From: Cryomorpha sp963836915
GTDB taxonomy: Bacteria; Bacteroidota; Bacteroidia; Flavobacteriales_D; Cryomorphaceae
Assembly (NCBI GenBank): GCA_963836915.1
Contig: CAWILH010000002.1
Location: forward strand, 3,100,001 to 3,164,000
Direction: 5' to 3'
Length of the DNA: 64,000 bases
Shown here: positions 45,937-54,065 of the stretch, in pieces
Layout of the letters: each line of letters starts with the position of its first letter
Numbering within the stretch: the first letter of the stretch is position 1
Translations under genes and position numbers: made by a program
The notes under the pieces: model-generated
Told to the model about the DNA's origin: nothing
Seen by the model: the letters and a program-made list of their open reading frames with translations, nothing else
Databases searched by the model: none

Positions 45937-48333
45937 ATGTGGGAGAAGACCGCCAGTTTCATTTTAAGATATAGAATCGCATTACTGGCTTTAATTCTCG
46001 GTCTCACGGTCTTTATGGGCTATCAGGCGCAGTTTGTGACCATGACCTATAAGTTTGGGGGCATCCTTCCTGATGATGACAGCACTCAAATAGAATACGA
46101 TCGGTTTACCGAAAAATTTGCCGAAGATGGCAATGTGCTTGTCCTTGGTGTAGAAGGTGCCAAGCTGCACACTTATCCGACCTTTGCCGACTGGTACACG
46201 CTCGGCGACGACCTGCGCAGGGTAGACGGTGTGGACAGTGTTTTTTCGGAAGCCCACCTTTACACGATTCGGAAGAACACCGATGAGCGGAAGTTTGATC
46301 TCGAAAAGGTGGTCAATCGCAGGCCCGAATCACAGGCCGAAGTTGATAGCCTAAAGAAAAAAATCAATTCGCTGCGCTTTTACAGCGGCCTTCTATTTAA
46401 CGACAGCACCAATGCCAGCCTGATGATGCTCACCGTAAACCGGGCAAAGTTCAATTCGGAGGAGCGGGTAGAAGTGGTCGAAGAAATAGAGCGCATTACG
46501 AATGCATTTACCGAAAAGACGGGACTTCAGGTACATCTCAGCGGGCTACCCTACATCCGCACGGTGCAGACGGCCAAGATAAAACAAGAACTCGGGCTCT
46601 TCGTCGGCCTATCGGCATTTATCACCGCAGCGCTCATGCTACTGTTCTTCAAGAGTTTCCGTGTGATGCTTATCAGTCTCGTGGTGGTGATCACTGGGGT
46701 GATCTGGTCGCTGGGCACCATCAGCCTTCTCGGCTTCAAGCTGAGTGCTCTGATGGGGCTCATCCCATCGTTGATCATCGTGATCGGGGTTCCCAATTGC
46801 GTTTTTTTGGTCAATAAATACCATAGCGAGTTTCGCCTTCATGGCAATCAGGCCAAGGCGCTGAGCCGCGTAATCATGAAAGTGGGCAATGCCACATTTA
46901 TGACCAACGCCACCACTGCAATGGGTTTTGCGACGTTTATTTTTACGCAGAGTGCCATCCTAAAAGAATTTGGGGTCATCGCATCCATCAATATACTGGG
47001 TGTTTTCTTCCTTTCGCTGATCATTGTGCCAGGAATATTTGCCTTCATGGCTCCGCCAAAAGATCGCCATGTGCGTCACCTCGACCGCCGATGGATAGAG
47101 CGCGTGGTACTGGCATTGGAGAATATGGTGAGCAATCACCGCCGCAAGGTCTATATCGGAACCGTATTGGTAGTGCTGGCGAGTGCTTTTGGCATGACCA
47201 AGATAAAGGCTACGGGCAATATCGTCGATGACCTTCCGAAAGACGACCGTATTATAACCGACCTCGAATTTTTTGAACGAAATTTTGCGGGTGTCATGCC
47301 GCTGGAGATTCTCATCAATACCAAAGACAGCTCCCGGGTTACACAGGACAAGACCTTGCGGAAAATCGAAAGGCTCCAAAAAACGCTTGAGTCCTATGAC
47401 AAGATCTCACGGTCGCTCGCCATAACCGATGCCGTAAAATTTGCCAAGCAGGCCTATTATAATGGCTCTCCGGCCAAATATGCGTTGATCTCGGGATACG
47501 AGAAGTCTTTTATCGCCCCCTATATCCGTGGCAACGAAGGTGATGTGGGCGGTATGACGCGGCTATTTCTGGATTCAGCCCAACAGATAACCAGGATCTC
47601 TGCGCAGATCGCCGATATAGGCACTACCGAGCTCGATAGCTTGATGGAAAATCTTAAGCCACAGGTCTACGAGATCTTTCCAAAAGATGAGTATAAGGTG
47701 ACGCTCACCGGTACCAGCATTGTCTTTTTGAACGGTACGGATTATCTGGTGCGGAATCTTTTTATCAGCCTGAGCATCGCCATTGTGGTGATCGGGCTGC
47801 TGATGGCCTTGCTCTTTAACTCGGCGCGAATGGTGGTGATCTCACTCATTCCCAATTTGTTGCCCCTACTTTTCACCGCCGGGCTCATGGGCTATTTTGG
47901 TGTTCCTATCAAGCCTTCTACCATTTTGGTCTTCAGCATTGCCTTTGGAATATCGGTCGATGATACCATCCATTTCCTCTCCAAATACCGGCAAGAGCTG
48001 AAGATGCGGGCGTGGGATATGCAGACCTGCATTCTCAAGGCCGTGCACGAAACGGGCGTGAGCATGATCTATACTTCAATCATCCTGTTCTTTGGCTTTT
48101 TGGCCTTCACCGCTTCGAGTTTTGGCGGTACCGTGGCGCTGGGCTTCCTTGTTTCGGTGACGTTGCTGGTAGCGATGATCTCCAATTTGGTTTTGCTTCC
48201 CAGCATGCTCATGTCTTTCCAGAAAAGTTTGGTTACCAAGTCTTTCGAAGAGCCATTAATTGAGCTGGCAGATGAAGAAGGAGATATTGAACTCAATGAT
48301 CTTGAGATAAGGAAGGATTCAAACCTCGAATAA
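45937..48333 (+). CDS. MMPL/RND-family membrane transporter
   Basis: A 798-residue inner-membrane protein of the MMPL/HAE-3-like RND group with about 12 transmembrane helices in two halves. Helix 1 is at about 8-28, and a large periplasmic loop follows (about 35-210). A bundle of helices comes next (GLFVGLSAFITAALMLLFF, SLVVVITGVIWSLGTISLL, ALMGLIPSLIIVIGVPNC). The second half repeats this, with the family motif FGISVDDTIHFLSKYRQE in a late helix. It probably exports lipids, hopanoids or other hydrophobic compounds. The substrate is unknown. It is followed 12 bp later by rmlA. Confidence 0.92.
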   Translation: MWEKTASFILRYRIALLALILGLTVFMGYQAQFVTMTYKFGGILPDDDSTQIEYDRFTEKFAEDGNVLVLGVEGAKLHTYPTFADWYTLGDDLRRVDGVDSVFSEAHLYTIRKNTDERKFDLEKVVNRRPESQAEVDSLKKKINSLRFYSGLLFNDSTNASLMMLTVNRAKFNSEERVEVVEEIERITNAFTEKTGLQVHLSGLPYIRTVQTAKIKQELGLFVGLSAFITAALMLLFFKSFRVMLISLVVVITGVIWSLGTISLLGFKLSALMGLIPSLIIVIGVPNCVFLVNKYHSEFRLHGNQAKALSRVIMKVGNATFMTNATTAMGFATFIFTQSAILKEFGVIASINILGVFFLSLIIVPGIFAFMAPPKDRHVRHLDRRWIERVVLALENMVSNHRRKVYIGTVLVVLASAFGMTKIKATGNIVDDLPKDDRIITDLEFFERNFAGVMPLEILINTKDSSRVTQDKTLRKIERLQKTLESYDKISRSLAITDAVKFAKQAYYNGSPAKYALISGYEKSFIAPYIRGNEGDVGGMTRLFLDSAQQITRISAQIADIGTTELDSLMENLKPQVYEIFPKDEYKVTLTGTSIVFLNGTDYLVRNLFISLSIAIVVIGLLMALLFNSARMVVISLIPNLLPLLFTAGLMGYFGVPIKPSTILVFSIAFGISVDDTIHFLSKYRQELKMRAWDMQTCILKAVHETGVSMIYTSIILFFGFLAFTASSFGGTVALGFLVSVTLLVAMISNLVLLPSMLMSFQKSLVTKSFEEPLIELADEEGDIELNDLEIRKDSNLE

Positions 48334-48345
48334 AACCCCAAAACG

Positions 48346-49206
48346 ATGAAAGGAATTATTCTGGCAGGCGGCTCTGGTACCCGTCTTTACCCGCTCACCA
48401 TTGCGGTGAGCAAGCAACTGATGCCGGTGTACGATAAGCCGATGATCTACTACCCGCTCTCGACGCTCATGAGTGCCGGGATCAATGAAATTCTGATTAT
48501 AAGCACCCCGCATGATCTGCCGGGTTTTCAGCGGCTATTGGGTGATGGGAAATCGCTCGGGTGCAGCTTCTCGTATGCCGTTCAGGAAGTGCCCAACGGA
48601 CTTGCGCAGGCCTTTGTGATAGGCCAAGACTTTATCGGGAAAGACAAGGTGGCACTCATTCTTGGCGACAATATTTTTTACGGTATGGGGCTCGAAGCCC
48701 TCCTTCAGGCCAATAGAGATCCTGATGGCGGCATCGTATACGCATATCACGTGTCTGATCCTGAGCGCTATGGAGTAGTAGATTTTGATAAGGACAATAA
48801 GGCACTTTCTATTGAAGAGAAGCCCGAAAAGCCAAAATCCAATTATGCCGTGCCGGGGCTCTATTTTTATGATAATGATGTAGTTGCTATTGCCAAATCG
48901 CTTGAGCCCAGTGCACGTGGTGAATATGAGATCACCGATGTAAATAAGAAATACTTGGAGAAGGGAAGGCTGAAAGTTTCTATCCTCGATCGGGGCACGG
49001 CTTGGCTCGATACCGGTACGTTTGCATCCTTGCAGCAGGCAGGTCAATTTGTTGAGGTCATCGAAGATCGACAAGGTTTGAAGATAGGATGCATCGAAGA
49101 AGTGGCCTACGCCATGGGCTTTATCACAGGCAGCCAACTTAATGAGATTGCCCAGCCCTTGGTAAAAAGTGGCTACGGCCAATACCTTTTGAATTTATTG
49201 AAATGA
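48346..49206 (+). CDS. rmlA: Glucose-1-phosphate thymidylyltransferase
   Basis: Makes dTDP-glucose, the first step of dTDP-L-rhamnose synthesis for surface polysaccharides. It has 286 residues with the nucleotidyltransferase start MKGIILAGGSGTRLYPLT, LMPVYDKPMIYYPLSTLM, LILGDNIFYG and the tail region GTAWLDTGTFASL. The other dTDP-rhamnose genes (rmlB, C, D) are not in the window. Its end overlaps the start of the polyprenyl synthase gene by 4 bp (ATGA). Confidence 0.96.
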   Translation: MKGIILAGGSGTRLYPLTIAVSKQLMPVYDKPMIYYPLSTLMSAGINEILIISTPHDLPGFQRLLGDGKSLGCSFSYAVQEVPNGLAQAFVIGQDFIGKDKVALILGDNIFYGMGLEALLQANRDPDGGIVYAYHVSDPERYGVVDFDKDNKALSIEEKPEKPKSNYAVPGLYFYDNDVVAIAKSLEPSARGEYEITDVNKKYLEKGRLKVSILDRGTAWLDTGTFASLQQAGQFVEVIEDRQGLKIGCIEEVAYAMGFITGSQLNEIAQPLVKSGYGQYLLNLLK

Positions 49207-50183
49207 TTTTAAACTTGGCTGGCCTACAGTCGCTATTTGAGAAAGAGCTGGCTGAGTATAGCGCTGCCCTTCCCGATAATAATCTTCACGCCCCTGTACG
49301 CTACATCCTTGCCCTTGATGGGAAGCGTATTCGTCCGGTGCTGGTGCTTATGGCCGGTAAGGCCTATGGTGCCGATATTGCAGCGCTTCTGCCGGCCGCG
49401 CTTGCGGTAGAGATTTTTCATAATTTCTCTCTGGTGCACGATGATATTATGGATGAAGCGCCCATGCGGCGGGGTCAAAAAACAGTACATGCAAAATGGA
49501 ACAGCAATGCTGCAATTCTCTCTGGCGACGCCATGCTCATAGAAGCTTATAAGCAGCTTGCACTTGCGGGAAAAGGGCATCTCGAAGAACTTATGGAACT
49601 CTTCAATACTACTTCCATGGAAGTATGCGAAGGGCAGCAGCTTGATATGGATTTTGAGAAACGCAAGGATGTGCGCGCTGATGAATACATTGAGATGATA
49701 AGTCTTAAAACAGCCGTGCTGCTGGGCTGCAGCCTGAAGATGGGAGCGATATTGGGCGGTGCTGGAAAGGAAGATGCCGATCGGATCTATAATTTTGGAA
49801 AGTTGGCAGGAATAGCCTTTCAAATCCAGGATGACTACCTCGATGCCTTCGGGAATCCCGATAACTTCGGAAAGCAAGTCGGCGGGGATATTATCGCCAA
49901 TAAGAAGACTTTCCTCATTATTCGAGCCTTGGAAATAGCTTCTGCTCTGCAGCGCGAGGAGCTCTCGGGAATATATTTTGATGAAACCATCGGCGATGCC
50001 GAATTAAAAGTAGAGCGGGTTTTGAAAACTTTTACCGATCTGGGCATCGACCGCATAACGCGTTCGGAGTCAGACCGATATTTTGATCTGGCGCGCGAAG
50101 AACTTTCTAAAGTCTCCATAGCAGTGGAGCATAAAGAAGTTTTCTTGGAGTTTCTGGGAGTGCTGGAGAAAAGGGAGAAGTAG
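49203..50183 (+). CDS. Trans-polyprenyl diphosphate synthase
   Basis: A 326-residue all-trans isoprenyl diphosphate synthase. The first aspartate-rich motif is HDDIMDE and the second is QDDYLDAFG. It condenses allylic diphosphates with IPP, most likely to provide the menaquinone side chain (inference, as in other Bacteroidota). It overlaps the rmlA 3' end by 4 bp, so it is translated from the same mRNA, probably for convenience rather than shared function. Confidence 0.94.
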   Translation: MILNLAGLQSLFEKELAEYSAALPDNNLHAPVRYILALDGKRIRPVLVLMAGKAYGADIAALLPAALAVEIFHNFSLVHDDIMDEAPMRRGQKTVHAKWNSNAAILSGDAMLIEAYKQLALAGKGHLEELMELFNTTSMEVCEGQQLDMDFEKRKDVRADEYIEMISLKTAVLLGCSLKMGAILGGAGKEDADRIYNFGKLAGIAFQIQDDYLDAFGNPDNFGKQVGGDIIANKKTFLIIRALEIASALQREELSGIYFDETIGDAELKVERVLKTFTDLGIDRITRSESDRYFDLAREELSKVSIAVEHKEVFLEFLGVLEKREK

Positions 50184-50243
50184 GGATTTACATCCTAAAC
50201 CACCTAGGCCATTCGAACCAAAATTAATTTGTCTGGAAGTTCC

Positions 50244-51146
50244 TCACCCATAAATCTCTTTCAGCGTTTCTCCGATCTCTTTAAATCGAAACTCAAATCC
50301 GGTATTTTTGATTTTTTCGGCACTGGCACGGCTACCGTTTAATAGAATATTGGCCATTTCCCCAAAAGCGAGCTTCATCATCACTGCCGGAACATTGGGC
50401 AGCCAATAGGGTTTTCCCAGTGCATCGGCTATGCTTTCGGTCAGTTGTTTATTGGTAATGTGATCGCCATTGCAGGCATTATAGGCTCCGCTTATCGTTT
50501 CATTTTCGATGGCCGCAATGTACATCCCACAAAGGTCGTCGATATGGAGATAGGGCATGTATTGCTTACCAGACCCAAGGGCTGCGCCAAGGCCAAAGCG
50601 CACCGGCTTGGCTATGCGCTCCAATGCACCGCCTTTTGCGGAAAGCACTACGCCAGTGCGCAGCTTCACCACCCGCGCGTGATCTTTGAACAGCTCGGCA
50701 GCGGCTTCCCATTGCAGGCAGCACACCCCAATAAAATCTTTTGATGCAGGATCGCTTTCAGTGTAAATATGGTCGGTGGTCTCGGTGCCATAATAATTAA
50801 TTCCGCTGGCCGATATAAAGGATTTTAGGTTTGGCTTCTTTGTTTCGACCCCTCGCAATAAGAGCTTGGCAGAATCTACCCGGCTGTCGATTATGATTTT
50901 CTTGCGGTCTTTGCTCCAGTTTTCATCAGCGATCCCCGCTCCGGCCAGATGAATGATGGAGTTCACTTCGGCAAAGGCTTCTACATCAAATTCTCCCTTG
51001 GCGGGATCCCAATGATACGCATCCACATCTTTCACATCTTTTGGAGATCGGGTTAGGATGGATACTTGATATCCCTTTGCTTTTAGCTTTTGCGTAAGCG
51101 CCGATCCTATGAGACCTGTGCCGCCGCTTATCAATACATTTTTCAT
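50244..51146 (-). CDS. SDR39U1-type NAD-dependent epimerase (TIGR01777 family)
   Basis: A 300-residue atypical short-chain dehydrogenase. The Rossmann motif is ISGGTGLIGSALTQKLKAKG. Further family features are LAGAGIADENWSKDRKKIIIDSR, SASGINYYGTETTDH, and a C-terminal region with NACNGDHITNKQL and ILLNGSRASAEKIKNTGFEF. The physiological role is not established. It converges on the polyprenyl synthase gene and is divergent from gmhA, with a near-match promoter (TACTTTTA) at about 51155-51162. Confidence 0.93.
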   Translation of the reverse strand: MKNVLISGGTGLIGSALTQKLKAKGYQVSILTRSPKDVKDVDAYHWDPAKGEFDVEAFAEVNSIIHLAGAGIADENWSKDRKKIIIDSRVDSAKLLLRGVETKKPNLKSFISASGINYYGTETTDHIYTESDPASKDFIGVCCLQWEAAAELFKDHARVVKLRTGVVLSAKGGALERIAKPVRFGLGAALGSGKQYMPYLHIDDLCGMYIAAIENETISGAYNACNGDHITNKQLTESIADALGKPYWLPNVPAVMMKLAFGEMANILLNGSRASAEKIKNTGFEFRFKEIGETLKEIYG

Positions 51147-51246
51147 CAGGGTAAAAGTACATATTGAAAAATGGATGTGTACGGCTGGAGCAAATAAAGG
51201 AACCCCAATTCGATATTTTCAGTACTATTGACCAAATTAAAACGAC

Positions 51247-51819
51247 ATGGATACAGCTATTCGCAATCACTTTACCGAAGCACAAGAAGTACTTAAAAAG
51301 TTTATCGAACAGGATGGCAATATCGATAAGATAGAAGCTGCGGGAGCGCTTATGGTCAATGCTATGAAAGCCGGGGGGAAAATAATTTCTTGTGGCAATG
51401 GCGGCTCCATGTGCGATGCCATGCATTTTGCCGAAGAGCTCACCGGCCGCTACCGCAATGATCGGCCTGCCATGCCAGCCATCTCTATTTCCGATCCTTC
51501 GCATATGTCTTGTGTGGGAAATGATTACGGATATGAATTTGTCTTTTCGCGCTTTCTGGAAGGTATGGGAAGGGCAGAAGATGTGCTACTGGCCATCAGT
51601 ACCAGCGGCAACTCTCCAAATGTGTTGCGCGCTGCAGAGTCGGCTCTGGCCAAAGGCATGAAGGTGGTAGCCCTTACGGGCAAAAATGGCGGTAAACTGG
51701 CCGATGTGGCCACGGTAGAAATCCGTGTGCCCCACGATGGCTATGCCGACCGTATTCAGGAGATCCATATAAAGGTGATCCATAGTTTGATCGATTATAT
51801 CGAAAGAAGGTCGATGTAG
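51247..51819 (+). CDS. gmhA: Phosphoheptose isomerase-like SIS protein
   Basis: A 190-residue SIS-domain sugar isomerase, GmhA/DiaA type. The motif SCGNGGSMCDAMHFAEELTGRY holds the phosphate-binding loop and the histidine-glutamate pair of GmhA. AISTSGNSPNVLRA is the second SIS loop and DRIQEIHIKVIHSLID the terminal helix. It would convert sedoheptulose 7-phosphate to D-glycero-manno-heptose 7-phosphate for lipopolysaccharide core. No other heptose genes are visible here, so a DiaA-like role cannot be excluded. Confidence 0.92.
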   Translation: MDTAIRNHFTEAQEVLKKFIEQDGNIDKIEAAGALMVNAMKAGGKIISCGNGGSMCDAMHFAEELTGRYRNDRPAMPAISISDPSHMSCVGNDYGYEFVFSRFLEGMGRAEDVLLAISTSGNSPNVLRAAESALAKGMKVVALTGKNGGKLADVATVEIRVPHDGYADRIQEIHIKVIHSLIDYIERRSM

Positions 51820-51955
51820 GAATTAGGAAGAGACCTTTTGGTGTGACAGAACGACCAGAATATGGCTGGTCATACCGTAAGGGTTTGAACCTTGAAAAGC
51901 TCACAAGACGGGTCTATTTTATAAATTCCTACCTTCCCATGCTCTAATCAAAGCT

Positions 51956-53494
51956 ATGCTGGTAAAAACCTACGGAAGTTCTGTTTATGGCGTTTCTGCC
52001 ATCACGATAACCATTGAGGTAAATATTGATATCGGCGTCAACTTCCTGTTGGTAGGGCTGCCCGATAGCGCCGTAAAGGAGAGCCAGCAGCGCATAGAAG
52101 CAGCGCTGAGCAATAATGGCTATCGCCTTCCCGGCAAAAAAATCACGATAAATATGGCTCCGGCCGATATCCGAAAGGAAGGGTCGGCCTATGACCTGCC
52201 GCTGGCATTGGGCATCTTGGCGGCAAGCTCCCAGATCAATGCCCCCGATATAGACCGCTATCTCATCATGGGCGAGCTCTCACTAGATGGAGGTCTGCAG
52301 CCGATCCGCGGAGCATTGCCCATGGCCATTCAAGCCCGTGATGAAGGATATAAAGGTTTCATATTGCCCATGGCCAATGGCCGTGAAGCGGGAATCGTAG
52401 AAGGGCTCGATGTCTATGGTGTCGAGAATATCAATGAAGCGATCGAAGTGCTTTCTAATCCCGGTTCGCGCGAGCCGATCACGGTTAATATGAAGGAAGC
52501 CTTCGAGACCAAGGTGGATCAATACCTTTTTGACTTTTCGGATGTGAAGGGTCAAGAAAATGTGAAACGTGCGCTGGAAATAGCTGCCGCCGGTGGCCAC
52601 AATATTATTTTGATCGGTCCGCCGGGAGTGGGCAAAACCATGCTTGCTAAGCGTATACCGACCATTCTGCCGCCGCTTACCCTAGAAGAAGCACTCGAGA
52701 CCACCAAGATTCATTCGGTAAGTGGATTGCTGCCTTCCAATGTTTCGTTGGTGACACAGCGACCCTTTCGGAACCCGCACCATACCGTATCTGACGTGGC
52801 GCTGGTAGGCGGTGGGAGCAATCCCAAGCCGGGCGAGATATCGCTGGCGCATAATGGGATACTCTTTCTCGATGAGCTGCCGGAGTTTAAGCGTTCGGTA
52901 CTGGAAGTGATGCGACAGCCGCTTGAAGATCGTGTAGTTACGATCTCCCGAGCTAAAATATCGGTAGATTATCCTTCATCATTTATGCTGATCGCTTCCA
53001 TGAACCCATCACCCAGCGGAGACTTTTTCAAACCGGGCGAGTCGGCCGACAGTGAATTTGCCGTAAGGCGCTACCTCGCCAAGATCTCAGGCCCGCTGAT
53101 GGATAGGATCGATCTTCACATTGAAGTAAACCCGGTGCCATTTGAAGAGCTTCGAAATCGTGAAAACGGCGAGAGCTCGGCGACCATTCGCGCCCGCGTG
53201 ATAGCCGCCCGCGACATACAGACCGAGCGCTACGCCGATGCGGAAGGGATATACAGCAACTCCCAGCTTACGCCAAAGCTTATGAAAAAATATTGTGAGA
53301 TTGATACCGCCGGCGAAGCATTGCTCAAGAATGCGGTAGACCGGCTTGGGTTTTCGGCGCGCTCCTACGCCCGTATTCTGAAAGTAGCCCGCACCATAGC
53401 CGATCTAGAAGGCCAGGGCGATATTTCTACCGCTCATTTGGCGGAAGCCATCCAGTATAGATCGCTGGACAGAGAAGGCTGGCTGGCCGGATAA
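51956..53494 (+). CDS. comM: YifB/ComM-family Mg-chelatase-like AAA+ ATPase
   Basis: A 512-residue AAA+ ATPase. The N-terminal ChlI-like domain includes VEVNIDIGVNFLLVGLPDSAVKESQQRIEAAL and MGELSLDGGLQPIRGALP. The Walker A is GPPGVGKTMLAKR, the Walker B is LFLDELPEF, and a Mg-chelatase C-terminal domain follows (SARSYARILKVARTIADLEG). ComM relatives are hexameric helicases that drive branch migration during natural transformation. A transformation role here is inferred from the family. An inverted repeat lies at 53504-53539 after the stop. Confidence 0.96.
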   Translation: MLVKTYGSSVYGVSAITITIEVNIDIGVNFLLVGLPDSAVKESQQRIEAALSNNGYRLPGKKITINMAPADIRKEGSAYDLPLALGILAASSQINAPDIDRYLIMGELSLDGGLQPIRGALPMAIQARDEGYKGFILPMANGREAGIVEGLDVYGVENINEAIEVLSNPGSREPITVNMKEAFETKVDQYLFDFSDVKGQENVKRALEIAAAGGHNIILIGPPGVGKTMLAKRIPTILPPLTLEEALETTKIHSVSGLLPSNVSLVTQRPFRNPHHTVSDVALVGGGSNPKPGEISLAHNGILFLDELPEFKRSVLEVMRQPLEDRVVTISRAKISVDYPSSFMLIASMNPSPSGDFFKPGESADSEFAVRRYLAKISGPLMDRIDLHIEVNPVPFEELRNRENGESSATIRARVIAARDIQTERYADAEGIYSNSQLTPKLMKKYCEIDTAGEALLKNAVDRLGFSARSYARILKVARTIADLEGQGDISTAHLAEAIQYRSLDREGWLAG

Positions 53495-53503
53495 TTCACT
53501 ATG

Positions 53504-53539
53504 TTTTTACGCAACTTTCTAAAGCTGACTGCGTAAAAA
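53504..53539. repeat. 10-bp inverted repeat between comM and the next gene
   Basis: TTTTTACGCA (53504-53513) and TGCGTAAAAA (53530-53539) flank a 16-nt loop. The T-run precedes rather than follows the stem on the plus strand, so it is not a clear terminator for comM. It lies 25 bp before the ATG at 53565 and could be an operator. Confidence 0.45.
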
Positions 53540-53564
53540 ACCCTTGAACAGAAAAACCTATTTT

Positions 53565-54008
53565 ATGCGAATATTAAAGCTGATGACCCTTAGCCTATTT
53601 ATCGCAACGAGTGTTTCTGCATCGACCTATTCGGGAGGTGGAGAGATTTACTTGGATCTTTTTATGGAAGTGACCAAGAAGAAAAAAGATGCCGCCTACT
53701 ACTGTGAGCTGATTGAGAAAACCGATGCAGGTTATCTTTTCAAGGCTTTTTTTATGAGCGGCGAGTTGAAAATGGAAGGCACATTTGCAGATGAAAATAT
53801 GCAGGTGGCTTCGGGAGACTTCACCTATTATTACCAATCGGGCGAGATCGAATCTACCGGTGAGTATAAGGAAAACATGAAAGTGGGCTTGTGGAAGCGC
53901 TACACACAAGGCGGAGCAGAAAAACCTGTAAAAGTTTACGAATCGCTAGAGACCTTAAAGGCCATAGAAGCCGTGAAGGAAGAAGAGCGAAAAGCGAGAT
54001 TTAGATAA
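53565..54008 (+). CDS. Hypothetical secreted protein with MORN-like repeats
   Basis: A protein of about 147 residues. The start is taken at ATG 53565 so that the signal peptide is MRILKLMTLSLFIATSVSAS. The TTG at 53544 adds seven charged or polar residues. The mature part holds MORN/YwqK-like repeats: GELKMEGTFADENMQVASGDFTYYYQSGEIESTGEYKENMKVGLWKRY, in which lines of the type xGExxxxGxY recur. Such repeats often mediate protein or membrane contacts. The end is charged (EAVKEEERKARFR). I cannot assign a function. It is followed by a shared bidirectional terminator. Confidence 0.75.
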   Translation: MRILKLMTLSLFIATSVSASTYSGGGEIYLDLFMEVTKKKKDAAYYCELIEKTDAGYLFKAFFMSGELKMEGTFADENMQVASGDFTYYYQSGEIESTGEYKENMKVGLWKRYTQGGAEKPVKVYESLETLKAIEAVKEEERKARFR

Positions 54009-54027
54009 TGATGTAGTTCAAAGGATA

Positions 54028-54062
54028 AAAGCCCGTTCCGATGAGTCGGGACGGGCTTTTTC
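54028..54062. terminator. Bidirectional intrinsic terminator between MORN-like gene and secA
   Basis: AAAAGCCCGTTCC, loop, GGGACGGGCTTTTT: long GC stem with A-tract and T-tract. It serves the convergent genes at 54008 (plus) and 54066 (minus). Confidence 0.9.
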
Positions 54063-54065
54063 CGT

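Noticed and set aside
51840..51955. Regulatory RNA upstream of comM
   Set aside because: Only one short stem (GACCAG/CTGGTC) is visible and there is no T-tract or promoter to support it.
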